Source of the DNA: Episyrphus balteatus
Lineage: Eukaryota; Arthropoda; Insecta; Diptera; Syrphidae
Length of the DNA: 64,000 nucleotides
Direction: 5' to 3'
Assembly (NCBI RefSeq): GCF_945859705.1
Contig: NC_079134.1
Coordinates: 34,672,576-34,736,575, forward strand
Shown here: positions 1 to 11,570 of the stretch, piece by piece
How the letters are laid out: every line of letters begins with the position of its first letter
Numbering within the stretch: the first letter of the stretch is position 1
Translations under genes and position numbers: made by a program
The notes under the pieces: generated by a model
Databases searched by the model: none
What the model saw: the letters and a program-made list of their open reading frames with translations, nothing else
Told to the model about the DNA's origin: nothing

Positions 1-167
1 GTATTAAAATTCAACATTTTTATGATCATTATATTTGTACATATTTATGAATAAATTATAAACTAACCATTAAGAAGCCATTTATTTGATTGTGTCATCT
101 AACCATCACTATTTTTGAATTAATATCCTTTTAATATCTTAATTGTTTTGCAACAGTATACTGCGAA

Positions 168-1507
168 ATGTCCTGCCCAAAGGACTTGCTAATATTTTTA
201 CGATTCGCCAAATCCACTGGAATTCTTCCAGCAACATTCGACAACAATTCCTCTCAACTTGTTACGAATAAAACTGATAGAACAATATCAAGAGTAGTGA
301 ATTTGATTGCTAGTTCAGCATCAATATTGACATTGTTCGGTTATTTTAATTACTTCCATGCTAAATATGGTTACGGAGCAACCAATGCAAATGCATTGAT
401 GGCACAATCTGTTATTAGTTGTTCAACAAAATTCCTAACAGTGATTTGGATATATTTCAATGGACAACAAACAGTGAAAATTGTCAATGAAATTTTGAGA
501 ATTTTAATATTTTTAAAAGTTTCCAAAAATAAAAAATTCATTCGTTTACTATTTAGAATATCAATGTTTGTAATTATTATTCATGTACTCAATTCAATCT
601 TAAATTTTTTGACAGAAATAATGATTGATTTTTTTAAAGGTTTACATTGGCTAATGTTATCAATAAAAATTCTTCATATAAATTTATTTTTAATTTTCAA
701 TATTTGTCTGGTATTGATAATTCGAACAACATTGGAAATAATTAATTTGGAACTTAAAACTTTGATTGAAGTGAAAATGAGTCAAGAGAATTTTCATCGA
801 ATTAGAAATATTTTGACAGAACGAAGTAACTTGTTAAGATTGTGCATTGTCGATATAAATACAGTTATGGGCGTGCCAATGTTTATTTTGACACTTCAAC
901 ATTTTTTTATTTTGATAACATTGCCTTTTTTGGTATTGACACTTTTAAATGACTTTAAGTTAAAAAACTCTGCCAAAGTTGCATATTTCTTAAATGCATG
1001 TTTAAATGTAAGTTTGCCAGTAATAGGTTTTTATTGCATGGGACTTACTGTAAATACAATTGATGAAGAAGTGAGTGCCTAAAAAAGTCCTAAAATGTTG
1101 CAGGGATATGTTTTTTACAAAATTAAATGAGGCAATTTGTTTTTTTTTTTTCCTTTTTTCATTTCAGGCAAAACGAACAACGAGAATTTTTTCAAAGAAG
1201 TCACAACGAGGAACACCTTTAGAGAAAATGGTTAAAAAATCTATTTAATATAATTTTTTTTATTAAATAATAAATTAATTTTAAATTTTCTTGCAGGTTG
1301 ATAAATTCTTGCTTAAAAATGTTGATCAAAAATCAATTTTGACAGCTTACGGATTTTTTCATCTCAATAAATATACACTCTTTAAGGTAAATGTTTTTAA
1401 TTTGAAGATCTTAAAGATAAAATTTTAAAAACAAAAATTATATTTAGATGTTTGCTGCAGTTTTTACCTACATTGTTATTCTTTTTCAATTTAAAAGTAT
1501 GGAATAA
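168..1507 (+). CDS. Insect gustatory receptor, four exons, apparently intact
   Basis: The exons are 168-1070, 1168-1230, 1297-1386 and 1448-1507, giving 371 residues plus a TAA stop. Introns are phase 0, with donors GTGAGT, GTTAAA and GTAAAT and acceptors ending TTTCAG, TTGCAG and TTTTAG. The 371-residue length fits the usual 350-420 of the family. Hydrophobic segments lie near residues 45-63, 77-97, 129-150, 162-186, 233-260, 270-294 and 340-366, which fits seven membrane passes. The C-terminal hallmarks of insect gustatory receptors are present: TAYGFFHLN (338-346) in exon 3 and TYIVILFQF (359-367) in exon 4. Several short phase-0 exons near the C-terminus are typical of this family. By family knowledge it is a ligand-gated cation channel of taste neuron membranes; the ligand cannot be read from sequence. 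The start is the first ATG after an in-frame stop at 132-134. A CAG at 154-156 after a T-rich stretch could be an acceptor, so an extra 5' exon is possible. No frameshift is seen. Confidence 0.9.
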
Positions 1508-1511
1508 TAAA
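1506..1511 (+). terminator. Polyadenylation signal of the gustatory receptor gene
   Basis: A canonical AATAAA hexamer overlaps the TAA stop codon by two bases. If used, cleavage would fall about 10-30 bases downstream, giving a very short 3' UTR. The surrounding DNA is A-rich, so a chance match is possible. Confidence 0.4.
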
Positions 1512-1885
1512 CTAAAAATTACAATAAGAGATTCAACGAAAACAATTATAACAATTCCATTTGGAATTGTTAATTATCATTATAAAAACCGTTAGCATTC
1601 AAACAAAAATGTTACTTCTAGTCTTAATGTAAGAATGAGATAGAAAACTTCGTTTTGTCAACGAACAAAGAAGATAATCGTTTGAGCCATTAACGCGAAT
1701 AATGAAAAAATATATAAATGTAATTTACACAAAACATTTTAATTTAATTTTATTTGTTTTTAAAAGCACTAAAAATGTAGTTTTACTATAATTCTTTATA
1801 AAGAATACATTAACTAAAAAGAAAAAAAAATATAATAACAAAAAAAAATCTGTTTCCACTGTAGATATGTGTACAAGAGTGATCC
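1512..1885. other. AT-rich intergenic DNA
   Basis: Directly downstream of the receptor gene. It contains A/T runs only; no gene, repeat or structured element was recognised. Confidence 0.5.
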
Positions 1886-1886
1886 C

Positions 1887-2560
1887 TAGTGCCAATAATT
1901 TTTGAAAAAAAAAAAAAATTATTTGCAGCATATGGGTGATTGGAAAATTTAGGATATATGGTATATGCAAGGGGAACATAAATTGCCCACAAACAAATTG
2001 GTGGAAAGGGGGTGGGTGGGTGGAAAAGTGGGGTGGTTGTCAAAAATCGTGTTTTTTAACAATTTCTGTAAAAAGTAGACCTCCTATCGAAAAAAAGTTG
2101 AATGCAAAAGTTGTAGATAGTACAAATGTCTACAACTTTTACTGAAACCATTTTTTTATAATATAACCTCAAAATTATTGAGAAAAATGCAAAAATACGA
2201 TTTTTTGTTTTTTATTTTTATCTTATACAAAATTAATGGATTTTAACAAAACTTCGTTAAAAATTACTTTATTATGTTTTCTATCTGTTTTAAATGATTT
2301 TAGAACGAAAAGTTAATATTTGGATTTTCGACGAATTTAGTTTGAAAAAATAGAATATTTTTCAATCAAAAAAGTTACCGAAAAAAATTTTGATTTTTGA
2401 AAAGTTTGGAATGCAATTATAAAAAATTAAATCTTTTATTTAAGATTGTGTGAAAAAACTATACTTTTGTTTAAGAAAATATTGAGAAAAATTGAAAAAA
2501 AAACGCATTTTTTTAATATGTAGTTTTAACATGTTTTTTTTTAACTTCTTGGACAATTAA
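1887..2560 (+). repeat. Dispersed repeat, family E (also at the right edge of the window)
   Basis: The stretch from 1887 to about 1970 matches 63913-64000 in the same orientation. Shared blocks include TAGTGCCAATAAT versus CAGTGCCGATAAT, then GCAGCATATGGGTG, then ATTTAGGATA. The rest is AT-rich with repeated phrases such as AAAAGTTG and GTAGA. No coding frame of note. The class of element is unknown and the boundaries are approximate. Confidence 0.5.
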
Positions 2561-2699
2561 AAAAGAGTGCCGTTGAGTGCATTCGTGAAACTTTTATAAT
2601 TTGTAGTTTGGATTATTACCTTTAATTGGATACTAAACTTAAATGCCGAAAACCGCCGCAAACTATTTTTTTCGTCTCTTTCAGGTACCAATCCGCTCT

Positions 2700-3045
2700 T
2701 TTTAAGGTGACCATTTTTTTCACGGAATGATATTGTTTAAGATTGTCTAGCTTGTAGAGCATGTACTGTTATGTGTGATATATGAAATTAAAGGTTATAA
2801 TATCTCTTTTCGAAATAAAAATAAATCAAATTTATAAATTCTCTATGTAAAAAGATATTACCTACCTGTCAAAAAAAGACCATCTTTTTACCGTTATCTC
2901 AAAAATGTGACTTTGAAAATGATTAAAATTTTGCAAAAATATAGTCCTGGCTTTTATCTATATTTCATGTTAATTTAATTATTATATATCAAAACGAAAA
3001 AGATATAAATAAAAAACGATCAAAAAACGGAAAAAGAAATATTTT
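2700..3045 (-). repeat. Dispersed repeat, family A, reverse copy
   Basis: The reverse complement aligns with the middle of the copies near 21.4-22.4, 26.3-26.6 and 49.7-50.0 kb. Marker phrases on the minus strand are ATATCACACATAAC, GTACATGCTCTACAAGCTA and GAGATAACGGTAAAA. This copy is more diverged than the others and neither end is preserved. Confidence 0.6.
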
Positions 3046-3665
3046 TTCCCATTAAAAATATCTCGGGCAATAAAAAAAATATCAGAAATATTTTATACGG
3101 CATTGAAAGATGGAAAACAGTTCTTATAGAAACCGTTACTAAATATGTTCAAACAATTTTCCTTATAAAAAAGAATAAGGTCCGAAGTACATCTTCTTGC
3201 ATCTTCTAATGGTAATATTTCAAAAACGGAAGCTGATTAATTTTTTTTTTACTTCGGATTTGAGTTCAGGACACCGAAAACCTTCAGAAAAGTATATTTT
3301 TTGTTTCGGCAACAAAACCCTTGTAAACCAGAGTAATAGTTTAAGCTGTACATTGATAATGAATATATCAGTTAAGATGAAAATACTGCTAACAGGCACT
3401 GGTAGAACGGGAGACCAGGGTTCATCGATTTGTAAGACGTTATCACATTAAAAATAATACTCAAAGCCAATAAGACATACAAAAGAATTAAGTCCACCTA
3501 GTGATTCAAAATCGACCACTGTGCCGGCATTCGATTTTTTCTACCCTGCACGATTTCACTAGTCAAAAAGTTTCTTTTATAGAAATCAAAGTATATTTTT
3601 CTAATGGTTTTCTGTGCGCTGAGCTCAAATCCGAAGTCAGAATTTTTTTTATTGTTAAATTTCTT
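3045..3665. repeat. Degenerate foldback copy, family C
   Basis: Positions 3045-3345 align with 5124-5425 (shared phrases ATCTCGGGCAATAAAAA versus ATCCCGAGATATAAAAA, and GGTAATATTTCAAAAACGGAAG versus its homologue). Positions about 3585-3660 are an inverted match to about 3240-3310 (TTCGGATTTGAG against CTCAAATCCGAA). This is a worn relative of the better preserved foldback at 4904-5411. Confidence 0.5.
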
Positions 3666-4903
3666 CAAAAAATCTTCAATGGATTCTTAAAAAGCTTTAA
3701 TATTCCAAGCAACTTTTAACATAAGAGCGAGTACGTGCAACCTAGTCGTGCATTTCATAAAGTCTGGTTCAAAAAATTTGGGATACAACTAAGGACCCAA
3801 AACTAAACTATCTGTTTTTATAAACCTTTAAGAAAGTCTTGTTCCAAGAATAGTTTGAATGTTTTATTAAATAATATCACGTTAGTAAATATCAACAAGG
3901 TTTTTGAAAAGATAGGTCAACAACTCTAGTCAGGTAAAATACGAACATTTTTGCACCAATACTTTTGAAAATCGGAAACAAGCTAATGACTTTGTAAAAG
4001 CTTTTAATAGAGTTAGTTTGGAGTTCCAAAAAGTAGTCACCTTTTGTTAATGTTGCGGAACATGCTGTAATCAAATGCTTTGGTTTTAGAAGGCAAAACC
4101 AGCAAAGCCTTTCTTCTGTACAAGACACTCTTATATCATCCCAGTCCTGCTAAATAGTGTACAAGCATGGACTTTCTTTGACACAGGCGGATGAAAACTC
4201 TTTAATTTTTTTTTTCAGTGGAAGAGATGAAAAATCGTCTTTCAGCATTGTATCTGTAAAGTAAAAGCATTTTGAAAGTAAAATGAAAATTGTATCGAAT
4301 TGTACTTTTTGATTCTTTCAAAGTTAATTGAATAATAATTAAAAAAAAATACCTTTTTATATTTAATGAACAAATAAAATCAAGATTAAAAAAAATACTT
4401 TTTTTTTTCAAAAAATTTGGAAAAAACATTTAAGGACAATTATTTTGATTTATTTTTTTTTTTGTTACAGTGATTCAAAATAGGTCATTTACAAACTACA
4501 AAACACAAAATTGGCGTAAATTTTCTAAATAAAAACAGAAAAAACCCTAAAATTTATGAATTTTTTTTAAATTAATCTCACACGTAAAAAAATTTTCCTC
4601 AAAATCTACCCTTGAATGTTCTCTTCAAATTAATAGTATGGTTGACAAATATGACGGTTTTAACAAAATCTTTAAAAAATTGGAAAGGAAAAATTGATGG
4701 AAAAATTGATTGATTTAGTTACAGTGTATTTGTGTATTTTAGTAAAGCCAAGTGCATCGCAGAAGGACAATCTTATCGACTTTTGCAACCCAGAGTAGTG
4801 ATCTAATGTTTAAGTTGGCGCCTTGTCTGCTGAATATCGTAAGCTGGTAACAGTTTTTTCTTTCTATACCTACTTAAAGTTAAACTTTCTCAGCTGCCAA
4901 TAA
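3666..4903. other. AT-rich DNA with a family B end motif at about 3720-3755
   Basis: On the minus strand, positions about 3755-3720 read ATGCACGACTAGGTTGCACG and continue with TACTCGCTCTTA. The same motif occurs on the plus strand near 39409-39440 at the start of a family B repeat. The remainder (3760-4900) is AT-rich with no recognised gene or repeat. Confidence 0.4.
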
Positions 4904-5411
4904 CAATGGTCAACAAAATTGACCTTTTTTTTGCCACAATAACCAAAATATACTTTTCTGAACTTGAATATGAAGTCAGAAAAATTTGATTGGTCTCCGT
5001 TTTTGAAATATTACAGTTTAAAAATGACAAAAAAACGTAATTTTGGCCGTTTTTGAGGCCATATTTTTATGTGAGGTAATTTATTACAAACAAATTTGTA
5101 ACGGTTCCTATGAGAACTTATTTTCTTCCAAAAATATCCCGAGATATAAAAAAAATATCGGAAAGGTTTACAGAGTTTTTGGAAGAAGGAAATCAGTTCT
5201 AACTTGCACTGTAACAAATTTCCTTGTAATGAATTACCTCACATAAAAACGTAACCGCGAAAACTGCCCAAAATTACGTTTTTTTGTCATTCTATAACGG
5301 TAATATGTCAAGAACGAAAGCCAATCAAACTTTTCTGACTTTGGATTCGAGTTCGATCCCCAAAAAAACATTCAGAAAAGTTCTTTTGGCAAAAACCTCG
5401 TTGACCAGTGT
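4904..5411. repeat. Foldback element, family C
   Basis: An approximately 0.5-kb inverted repeat. The left arm (about 4904-5105) pairs with the right arm (about 5210-5411). Matching blocks include GTCAGAAAAATTTGATTGG against CCAATCAAACTTTTCTGAC, and TGTGAGGTAATTTATTAC against the homologous GTAATGAATTACCTCACA. The outer ends are CAATGGTCAAC and GTTGACCAGTG. Short open frames on both strands here are by-products of the palindrome. No transposase is present. Confidence 0.7.
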
Positions 5412-7214
5412 AATTACTCACCGCCTCCTGAGGGGATCAATATGAAAAAAATCACCTTTTAGATAAATTTCTGAATAAGTGTTTAAAAAGAGTCACTGTT
5501 TCAGAAGTCGTAGGAGGAAAATAGTAGCAAGAGTATAAGTGAGTATGAGTATAGATGGGCAACAGTTCATCCCAATAAATCAAATCCTTATATTCAATTA
5601 AACATCCAGACATCTTTTTATATAAGTTCCTCTAGAAAATTCTCCTAAGCCCCAATCTATGTGACAGTAATCCGTTCCTTTTAAATAAAATCCCCAAACT
5701 TTTTCAATTATAACATTTTCGTTAGCGAATACTTGAGGCTCTCTCTACAAAAGATACCTCCAATATAAAAACAACGCATTAAATACAAAATTCTACAAAA
5801 GCCAATGTTATTTTAACCGATAAATGCACATATCTCTGGTCAATGAACTTTTTTGAACTTCTGACATAATGCTACTCTCTTCCACCTACTCAAAGTATAG
5901 AATAGTTTCTATCTCGTATTTCTCGAATTTCCAAGTCAGGAAATGCAAATAGCTAATCGGAGGCATCTGGTGCAAGTCAATGTGCGTTATCTGGGTGAGA
6001 AGGGTTTGAGGTATGTATATATTGGAGAGTTCAAAGGGCAGAGGAAGAAAAAGGGAAACTTTTGTATTAACATACACCTGTGGTTGAAATGAAAGTTGAT
6101 TTTCACCTCAAGGGGGTCCAAAAGGAGGAGATAGAAATTGGGAATGAGATTTTGTTTCTGTTGGTATCATGATGGGGGGAAAAATGGAAAACGCTTAGAG
6201 GAATAATTCATGAAACGATATAGAAAATGTTGGAAGCCGCCGGAAGTCTGAGGTAATACCGTTGTTGGCCGATATGAACTAAATTGCACATTATAACTCA
6301 AATCAGTAGCAAAAAAGTTCTCTCCATCCGGCACACACGTTCGCTTTTGTCGTCCCGGTTCCTATGTCCTCTATACATCGCATCGCCTTCGTCGTAGTAG
6401 AAGTCCATCTATATCGAAACGTCCCATTCTAAGGACGAACTATATATCCGTCCGTACTAACCATAGAACGTAACTGGGGAATGTACTAAATAATTGATGT
6501 GAAAACTTTTGAACTTTAGCTACTTTTATTTTTTTGCCTTTTTGTGGGGGAAATACGAGTATAAAATAGATATGGTGGCGAATAGATGGAGGTGATGGTG
6601 GAGGTACATACAGATACACAAACAAACTGACACTCGACTCGTGATGGTATAGAGCATGTTTGTGTGGTTCTATTTTTTTTGTTTTTTTTTTTTATTTGAG
6701 ATTCATAGTTGATGCGAGCAAGGGACGATGGATTGGACAAGGGTGGATGGGATGAGTTTAGATGAGTATGCAATAAAAATACAAACAAAAAAATTAAAAC
6801 GAAAAACTTGAGGATATTATAGAACTTGGTTGAATTAAGTTTTGTTTTAGTTTGTAGTCGTGATGAGTTGGTTTTTGCTCTGCTTTAATCGTATTAACAG
6901 GAATGAAAGTTTTCTCAAACATCAATTATTTTTTTTATTTTTATTTCATATCTTTAAGTTGTGTTTTTTTTGGGCAAGGTTAACAGTGTGTTTAACAAGT
7001 TAATTAATGTATAGATTGAATTTAAAATGTATTCGTTTTTAAACTTGAAAAGATAAAAAAAATGTTCATACAAATTTGTTGGGACATTCGCGAAAAATCT
7101 TAAAAAATCCTTGAAAATTCATTTTCATGATAATTTTTGTATGATCCGAAAACTTGACTCGAAGATTTTTCGACAAAATTGTATTTTTTTTTTATTGGAC
7201 AAGATTTAGGTATA
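5412..7214. other. Non-repetitive intergenic or intronic DNA
   Basis: No gene recognised. Positions 6240-6800 are less AT-rich than the surroundings, with CG-containing phrases such as CTTCGTCGTAGTAG. Short frames here lack family resemblance. Confidence 0.4.
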
Positions 7215-7888
7215 CAATTCGTCGCCTCAATAAAATATTGTCGTATGTGCAAAATTGAGGTTTTGAGATTTTAATGCAGTTTTGCTAATTGATATTTTCT
7301 CCTTCATTCTGTGAAATAAGTTTTTCGATATCTGTATCCGTTTCCGAGATAATCGCTATGCATTTTGTCGTATGTGTAGGTTTACAAACATTTTCAGTAG
7401 CTTTTTGTCGTAAGTGCACAGAAAACGTGCACATACGACAAAAATTATCACATACTACAATTTTTTCATACAAATCTGTGTTTTTCTTCGTTCGGTAAAT
7501 AATTGTCGTATGTGCTGTTTTTGCAACACATACAACAATATTTTACTGGAATTTCAGTAAACGTTTGTCGTTTGTCCCATAAGGAAATACACTGACGAGT
7601 GTAATTTCAGTTGCAATCAAGATGTCGAGCAGGTCGGACGAGTCGACCTGCGCCAAGTTTATCCGAGGACCTTATGCTCTATTTTATGCATACAAAATGC
7701 ATGTTTTATGATTTTATTAATTTAGCATACGTAACGAAATATTGGAAGATGAATTCTTTGATGCCGATCCTTTAAGTTCCCCCAATGTTTCGAATCCAGT
7801 GGCAATGAAAACTTGGCCCTACGATATTTGTATGAAGCTTTTATCGTGCTATCTAAAAACTTTAATAGTTTTAATTCACCTTGAATAG

Positions 7889-8046
7889 TAAAGGCTTGGC
7901 CACACCGAAGGGTACATGCGGTAGCGGTACGGGTACTTGTATGAACAAAATTCCAAACTGACACATCAACGTTCAGATGAGGAATTTTTTTCATACAATT
8001 TCCTGTACCGCTACCGCATGTACCCTTCGGTGTATCCAAGCCTTAA
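7889..8046. mobile_element. MITE-like palindrome
   Basis: The left arm starts TAAAGGCTTGGCCACACCGA, followed by AGGGTACATGCGGTAGCGGTAC. The right arm ends with the inverted copy, TACCGCTACCGCATGTACCC and then TTCGGTGTATCCAAGCCTTA. Arms are about 45 bp around a loop of about 60 bp. Non-coding; the superfamily is undetermined. Confidence 0.7.
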
Positions 8047-8047
8047 T

Positions 8048-8202
8048 GCCCACTTTTCACGAGTCGATTTTAACCGCACGATATGTCGGTAGACTAGGAT
8101 TTTTCTATGGGGATTGTCACTTTAGTCGCCTGCGACTTACGTTCACATGGGTCAAAAAGCTTCGCCGCACCACAAAAATCGACTCGTGAAAAGTCCCCAT
8201 AA
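8048..8202. mobile_element. MITE-like palindrome
   Basis: The terminal block CCCACTTTTCACGAGTCGAT is mirrored by ATCGACTCGTGAAAAGTCCC at the right end. It is higher in GC than the flanks. It abuts the preceding palindrome almost directly, which suggests side-by-side insertion. Non-coding. Confidence 0.65.
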
Positions 8203-8323
8203 CTTAATTTTAGTAAACTGTGATCTCATTAATTCTAAAATTGCTTTAAAAATAATGTACCTATTATTTTTTTTTTTCTATTTATGTGATATTATCTTAA
8301 GAAAAGAATTTTGTTGTGAAGTC

Positions 8324-8515
8324 AATAACCCGAATTAAGCGAAACCTCGATTTTAACAAAAAATAAAACATACATCACTTCTAAATTAAAAAAGTTCTAT
8401 CATTTTATAGGTGAACTGCTTCTATCTAAACCAATTGTTTAGAAGTTAGATATAGGTATGTTATTTTACCATTGATGTTTTTGTTAAAATCGAGTTTTGC
8501 TAAACTCGGGTTATT
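8324..8515. mobile_element. MITE-like palindrome
   Basis: The left end AATAACCCGAATTAAGCGAA continues with ACCTCGATTTTAACAAAAA. The right end is the inverted match TTTTTGTTAAAATCGAG, then TTTTGCTAAACTCGGGTTATT. The arms are about 40 bp with a few mismatches, and the inner parts also pair (CTTCTAAA against TTTAGAAG). About 192 bp, non-coding. Confidence 0.7.
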
Positions 8516-8919
8516 ACCAAGAGCCAATGTGATTTTAAAAAGTTAATAAATTAACGTTAGTTATTTGTTTTTCGCATTGAATTTGACATCTATTTGTCGT
8601 ACGTCGTAAACAAGTTTCGAATAAAACTTTGCTTATTTTTGTCGTATTTGTCATCAATTTGTCGTATGTGTTTGGCTAGCAAATAGTTTCTGTGAAAACG
8701 TAACATACGACATCGGCATATTGGAGAAAATTGACTATTATTTGTTTCTGGATTGGAATATTGAAATAATTCTAACTAATTCAATAGACAAATATTTTCT
8801 GTATATGTCATGATATTTAAAAAAAAAAATCACCGTACAGTTTTCAAGAAAAAAAAATCTGAACTTCAATTGCGTTTTCCCAAAAGTAGCCGACATTATT
8901 TTATTGAAGCGACGAATTG

Positions 8920-9507
8920 CCAAGTTGTCACTTAAAAAATTGTCACCTATTACACTAACTTGTCAATGTTAACAAAATAGGGCCCAGATAATTGCTATCA
9001 AAGGTTAGCTCGTTAGCTTGCTTATGAAAAGAATAAATTCCAATAACCGTTTCAGTTCAAAAAAAAGTTACTCATACACCACAGTGACCCAAAAATGAGA
9101 GATAATAAAAGACAGTGTATACAGGGTTATTCAGAAGAAATATTCCAAAAAGTTAGAGCGCGTAGGTTGGGTTGAGATAAGATAAAAATCATAGGGGAGG
9201 AGGAGGTCTTTTCCCCTCTGTTTAGCTGTGAAGGTTTATTTTTTTACTTAACTATGCTTAAAAAAAATTATTAAAAATCAAAGGCTAGGATGTTTTCATA
9301 AATGTCTGCACAACTTAAGCCTGCGTTAGACGTGTTCATAAATTAAGACCTGCAATCGTACTTACTTAAAATTGCAGTACCTGCTGTTCAAAAAAGTCAT
9401 TATATCGTTAACGTCGTCAGAACTGACAAAGAAATTTATTTGGCTTTTGTTATTGTTAATATAATGCTAATATTGTAAAAAAAAAATTGGGACTCAAAAA
9501 TATTTAT
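8920..9507. other. AT-rich DNA, no recognised feature
   Basis: No gene or clear repeat was seen. A phrase TACAGGGTTATTCAG at about 9120 resembles the start of TA-flanked insect transposons but has no visible partner end. Confidence 0.4.
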
Positions 9508-10262
9508 TAGGGTGGTGCAAAAACGTTTCGGTTTTCATTTTTCGAAAAGGTTGGCTCAAAAAGTGGTATATTCTACAGTTGCTTATGAAATTAAAAACAA
9601 ATCAACATGTTATTATGCTATGCTATTATTTTAACCAAATTATCGAAGAAAAAAATTTACATTAGGGTGGTTCGATTTTTTTTTTTTTAATTAATTGAAA
9701 AAACGTAGCCAACAATAAACAACAGTGGCAACAACAATACCAAAAGACAACTTTAAAACAAGACATAAGATGGAATAAGTTTCTGAAACACGTCGATTTT
9801 ATAAAAAAAAAAACTATTAAATTAAATGTCGTGATAAAAGTAGGTACATGTTAAATAAAAAATTTAAATTTATTGTATAAAATAATTTTTTACTTTTTCT
9901 TTATTTTAAAAACTGACTCAACATATGAAGACAACACCACAAATAATTGAAAAGAATTTGATATTCACGACAGTGAAAGTTTGTGAAACATGTTTTATGA
10001 AAATATTTAAAGTTGAGTATTTTCGCATTAGTCGGCTGAGAAAAATGCTTTATTTAACATTTTACTACAATTGACTAAATTAATTTGATTAAAATTTAAT
10101 GTTACTTGGTATACCAAAAAACGCACTTTGAAAACAAAGGCAAAAAAACTTATACAAAATATTTTTTTTTATCGATAAATTTGTTACAAATGTGAACCAT
10201 GCAATTTATTTTTCATTCCACTATTAAAAGTAGAAGAAAGTTTTTTTTTGTGCCCCACCCTA
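9508..10262. mobile_element. TIR element with GGGTGG ends and TA flanks
   Basis: The left end is TA then GGGTGGTGCAAAAA. The right end is TTTTTGTGCCCCACCC then TA. The inverted ends pair over about 15 bp with one difference, and TA on both sides fits a TA target duplication (Tc1/mariner-like by mode). A second copy of the end motif, TTAGGGTGGTTCG, lies inside near 9663, so one element may have inserted into another. No transposase frame. Confidence 0.6.
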
Positions 10263-10689
10263 ATGTAACTTGGTTCACAAATTTTCTATGTAATAAACAT
10301 TTTTTTGGGAAACTGAAAAAGAAAATATTTTTAAGTTGAATTAAGCTTTTTAAACAAGACTCAATCTGTTAGCACTACAAGAATCTAAAATTTTTTTTTA
10401 TTGATTTTTCTAAATCTGTTCCCAATTTAGTTTTACCTGGAAAATTAGGACTAATGAACATAAGACTTTTCTAAATTTTTGACATAAGTTATAAAATATC
10501 CAAACAATATGCAACGATAGAAACCAAAAAATTAGCCTATTAGCACGTATTTCAAGATTGTACCACGATGTTTTTTAGTGCATATGCTATAATTTCCCTC
10601 TTTCTCAAAAAATACCATTTATTCGTAAATGTACATATATGTTTTTTTTACGTCCCTTACTTTGGTGGACACTTTGTGGTGGAATAAAA

Positions 10690-11570
10690 AAAAAATTATC
10701 TCATTCATTGTAGCTAATTAAATGCTAATTTGTTGCGCAAACCAAAAATTTGTAGCTCGCATAGTTTTTGAATTATTGAATTTTCCGCTAAATTAAAACT
10801 TAAGTTAGCGGACAAAATCTGAAATGATTAAAAATAATGAGTTTACTTGACATCCAAATTTATAGCTTTTTAAATGCTTTTCAATTACATAAACTTTGTT
10901 TTTGTACATAGCTTGAACAGTTTTTTTTTTGTAATTCAAAATTCCGCTAAAATAAGACTGAAGTTAGCGGACGAAGTAGGAAAATTAATATTTTTTTGAT
11001 GCCCAAAATTGTAGCTAATTAAATGCTTATTTGTTGGGCAAAAATTAATTTTGTAAGTCATTTTTTATTTCAACTTAAAGTTTCAGAAGTGCACTTCCGG
11101 TTTGATGAGGCCAGTGGAGACTTTTTTAAAAAATCAATTTTTTAAGTTTTTTCTTTTGCCATTAATTGTAGCTTTTGAATACATTATTTTTGATACAAAC
11201 CCCAATTTTGTAGCTCAAACCGTTTTTTGAAATTTTCAAGATTTTGTGTTAAAAAGATAGCTCACAAGTGACCTTCCAAAATCCAAAAAAATGCGAAATT
11301 CAAAATTTTTTTTGCACAAATTTGAAGTAACCTAGACTAAGACGAAATCCAAAAACCTCGATTTTGTAGCTCGATTAGTTTTTTTGTTATTCAATATTCG
11401 GGTAAAATAAGACTCAATTTCATATGTAACGGTCAAAATTTTCAAAAAAATTGAATTTTTAAATTTTTTTCTTTTCTAGTATTTGTAGCTTTGCAAAACA
11501 AAATTTGCTGCGCAAAAATTAATTTTGTAGCTCCTCTCAGTACAGTGAACAGGAAGTGCACTTTTAAACT
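10690..11570. repeat. Diverged tandem array, units of about 110-165 bp
   Basis: The phrase TTTGTAGCT, or close variants, recurs at about 10705, 10749, 11011, 11210, 11366, 11483 and 11523, followed by similar text (GTTGCGCAAA, TCCGCTAAA-TAA, AAGTTAGCGGAC at about 10802 and about 10960). The units share order but have diverged strongly, so this reads as an old tandem array. No coding frame is maintained across units. Confidence 0.5.

Larger units (their letters stand above)
7215..8919. mobile_element. Inverted-repeat element holding several nested MITEs
   Basis: The left end (7215-7244) reads CAATTCGTCGCCTCAATAAA and the right end (about 8890-8919) is its inverted match with about three differences. 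Inside, a motif close to TTTGTCGTATGTGC recurs at about 7243, 7367, 7503, 8638 and 8658 and inverted near 7430 and 8703. Three palindromic elements are nested within (7889-8046, 8048-8202 and 8324-8515). No target duplication was found and no transposase is encoded. Confidence 0.55.
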
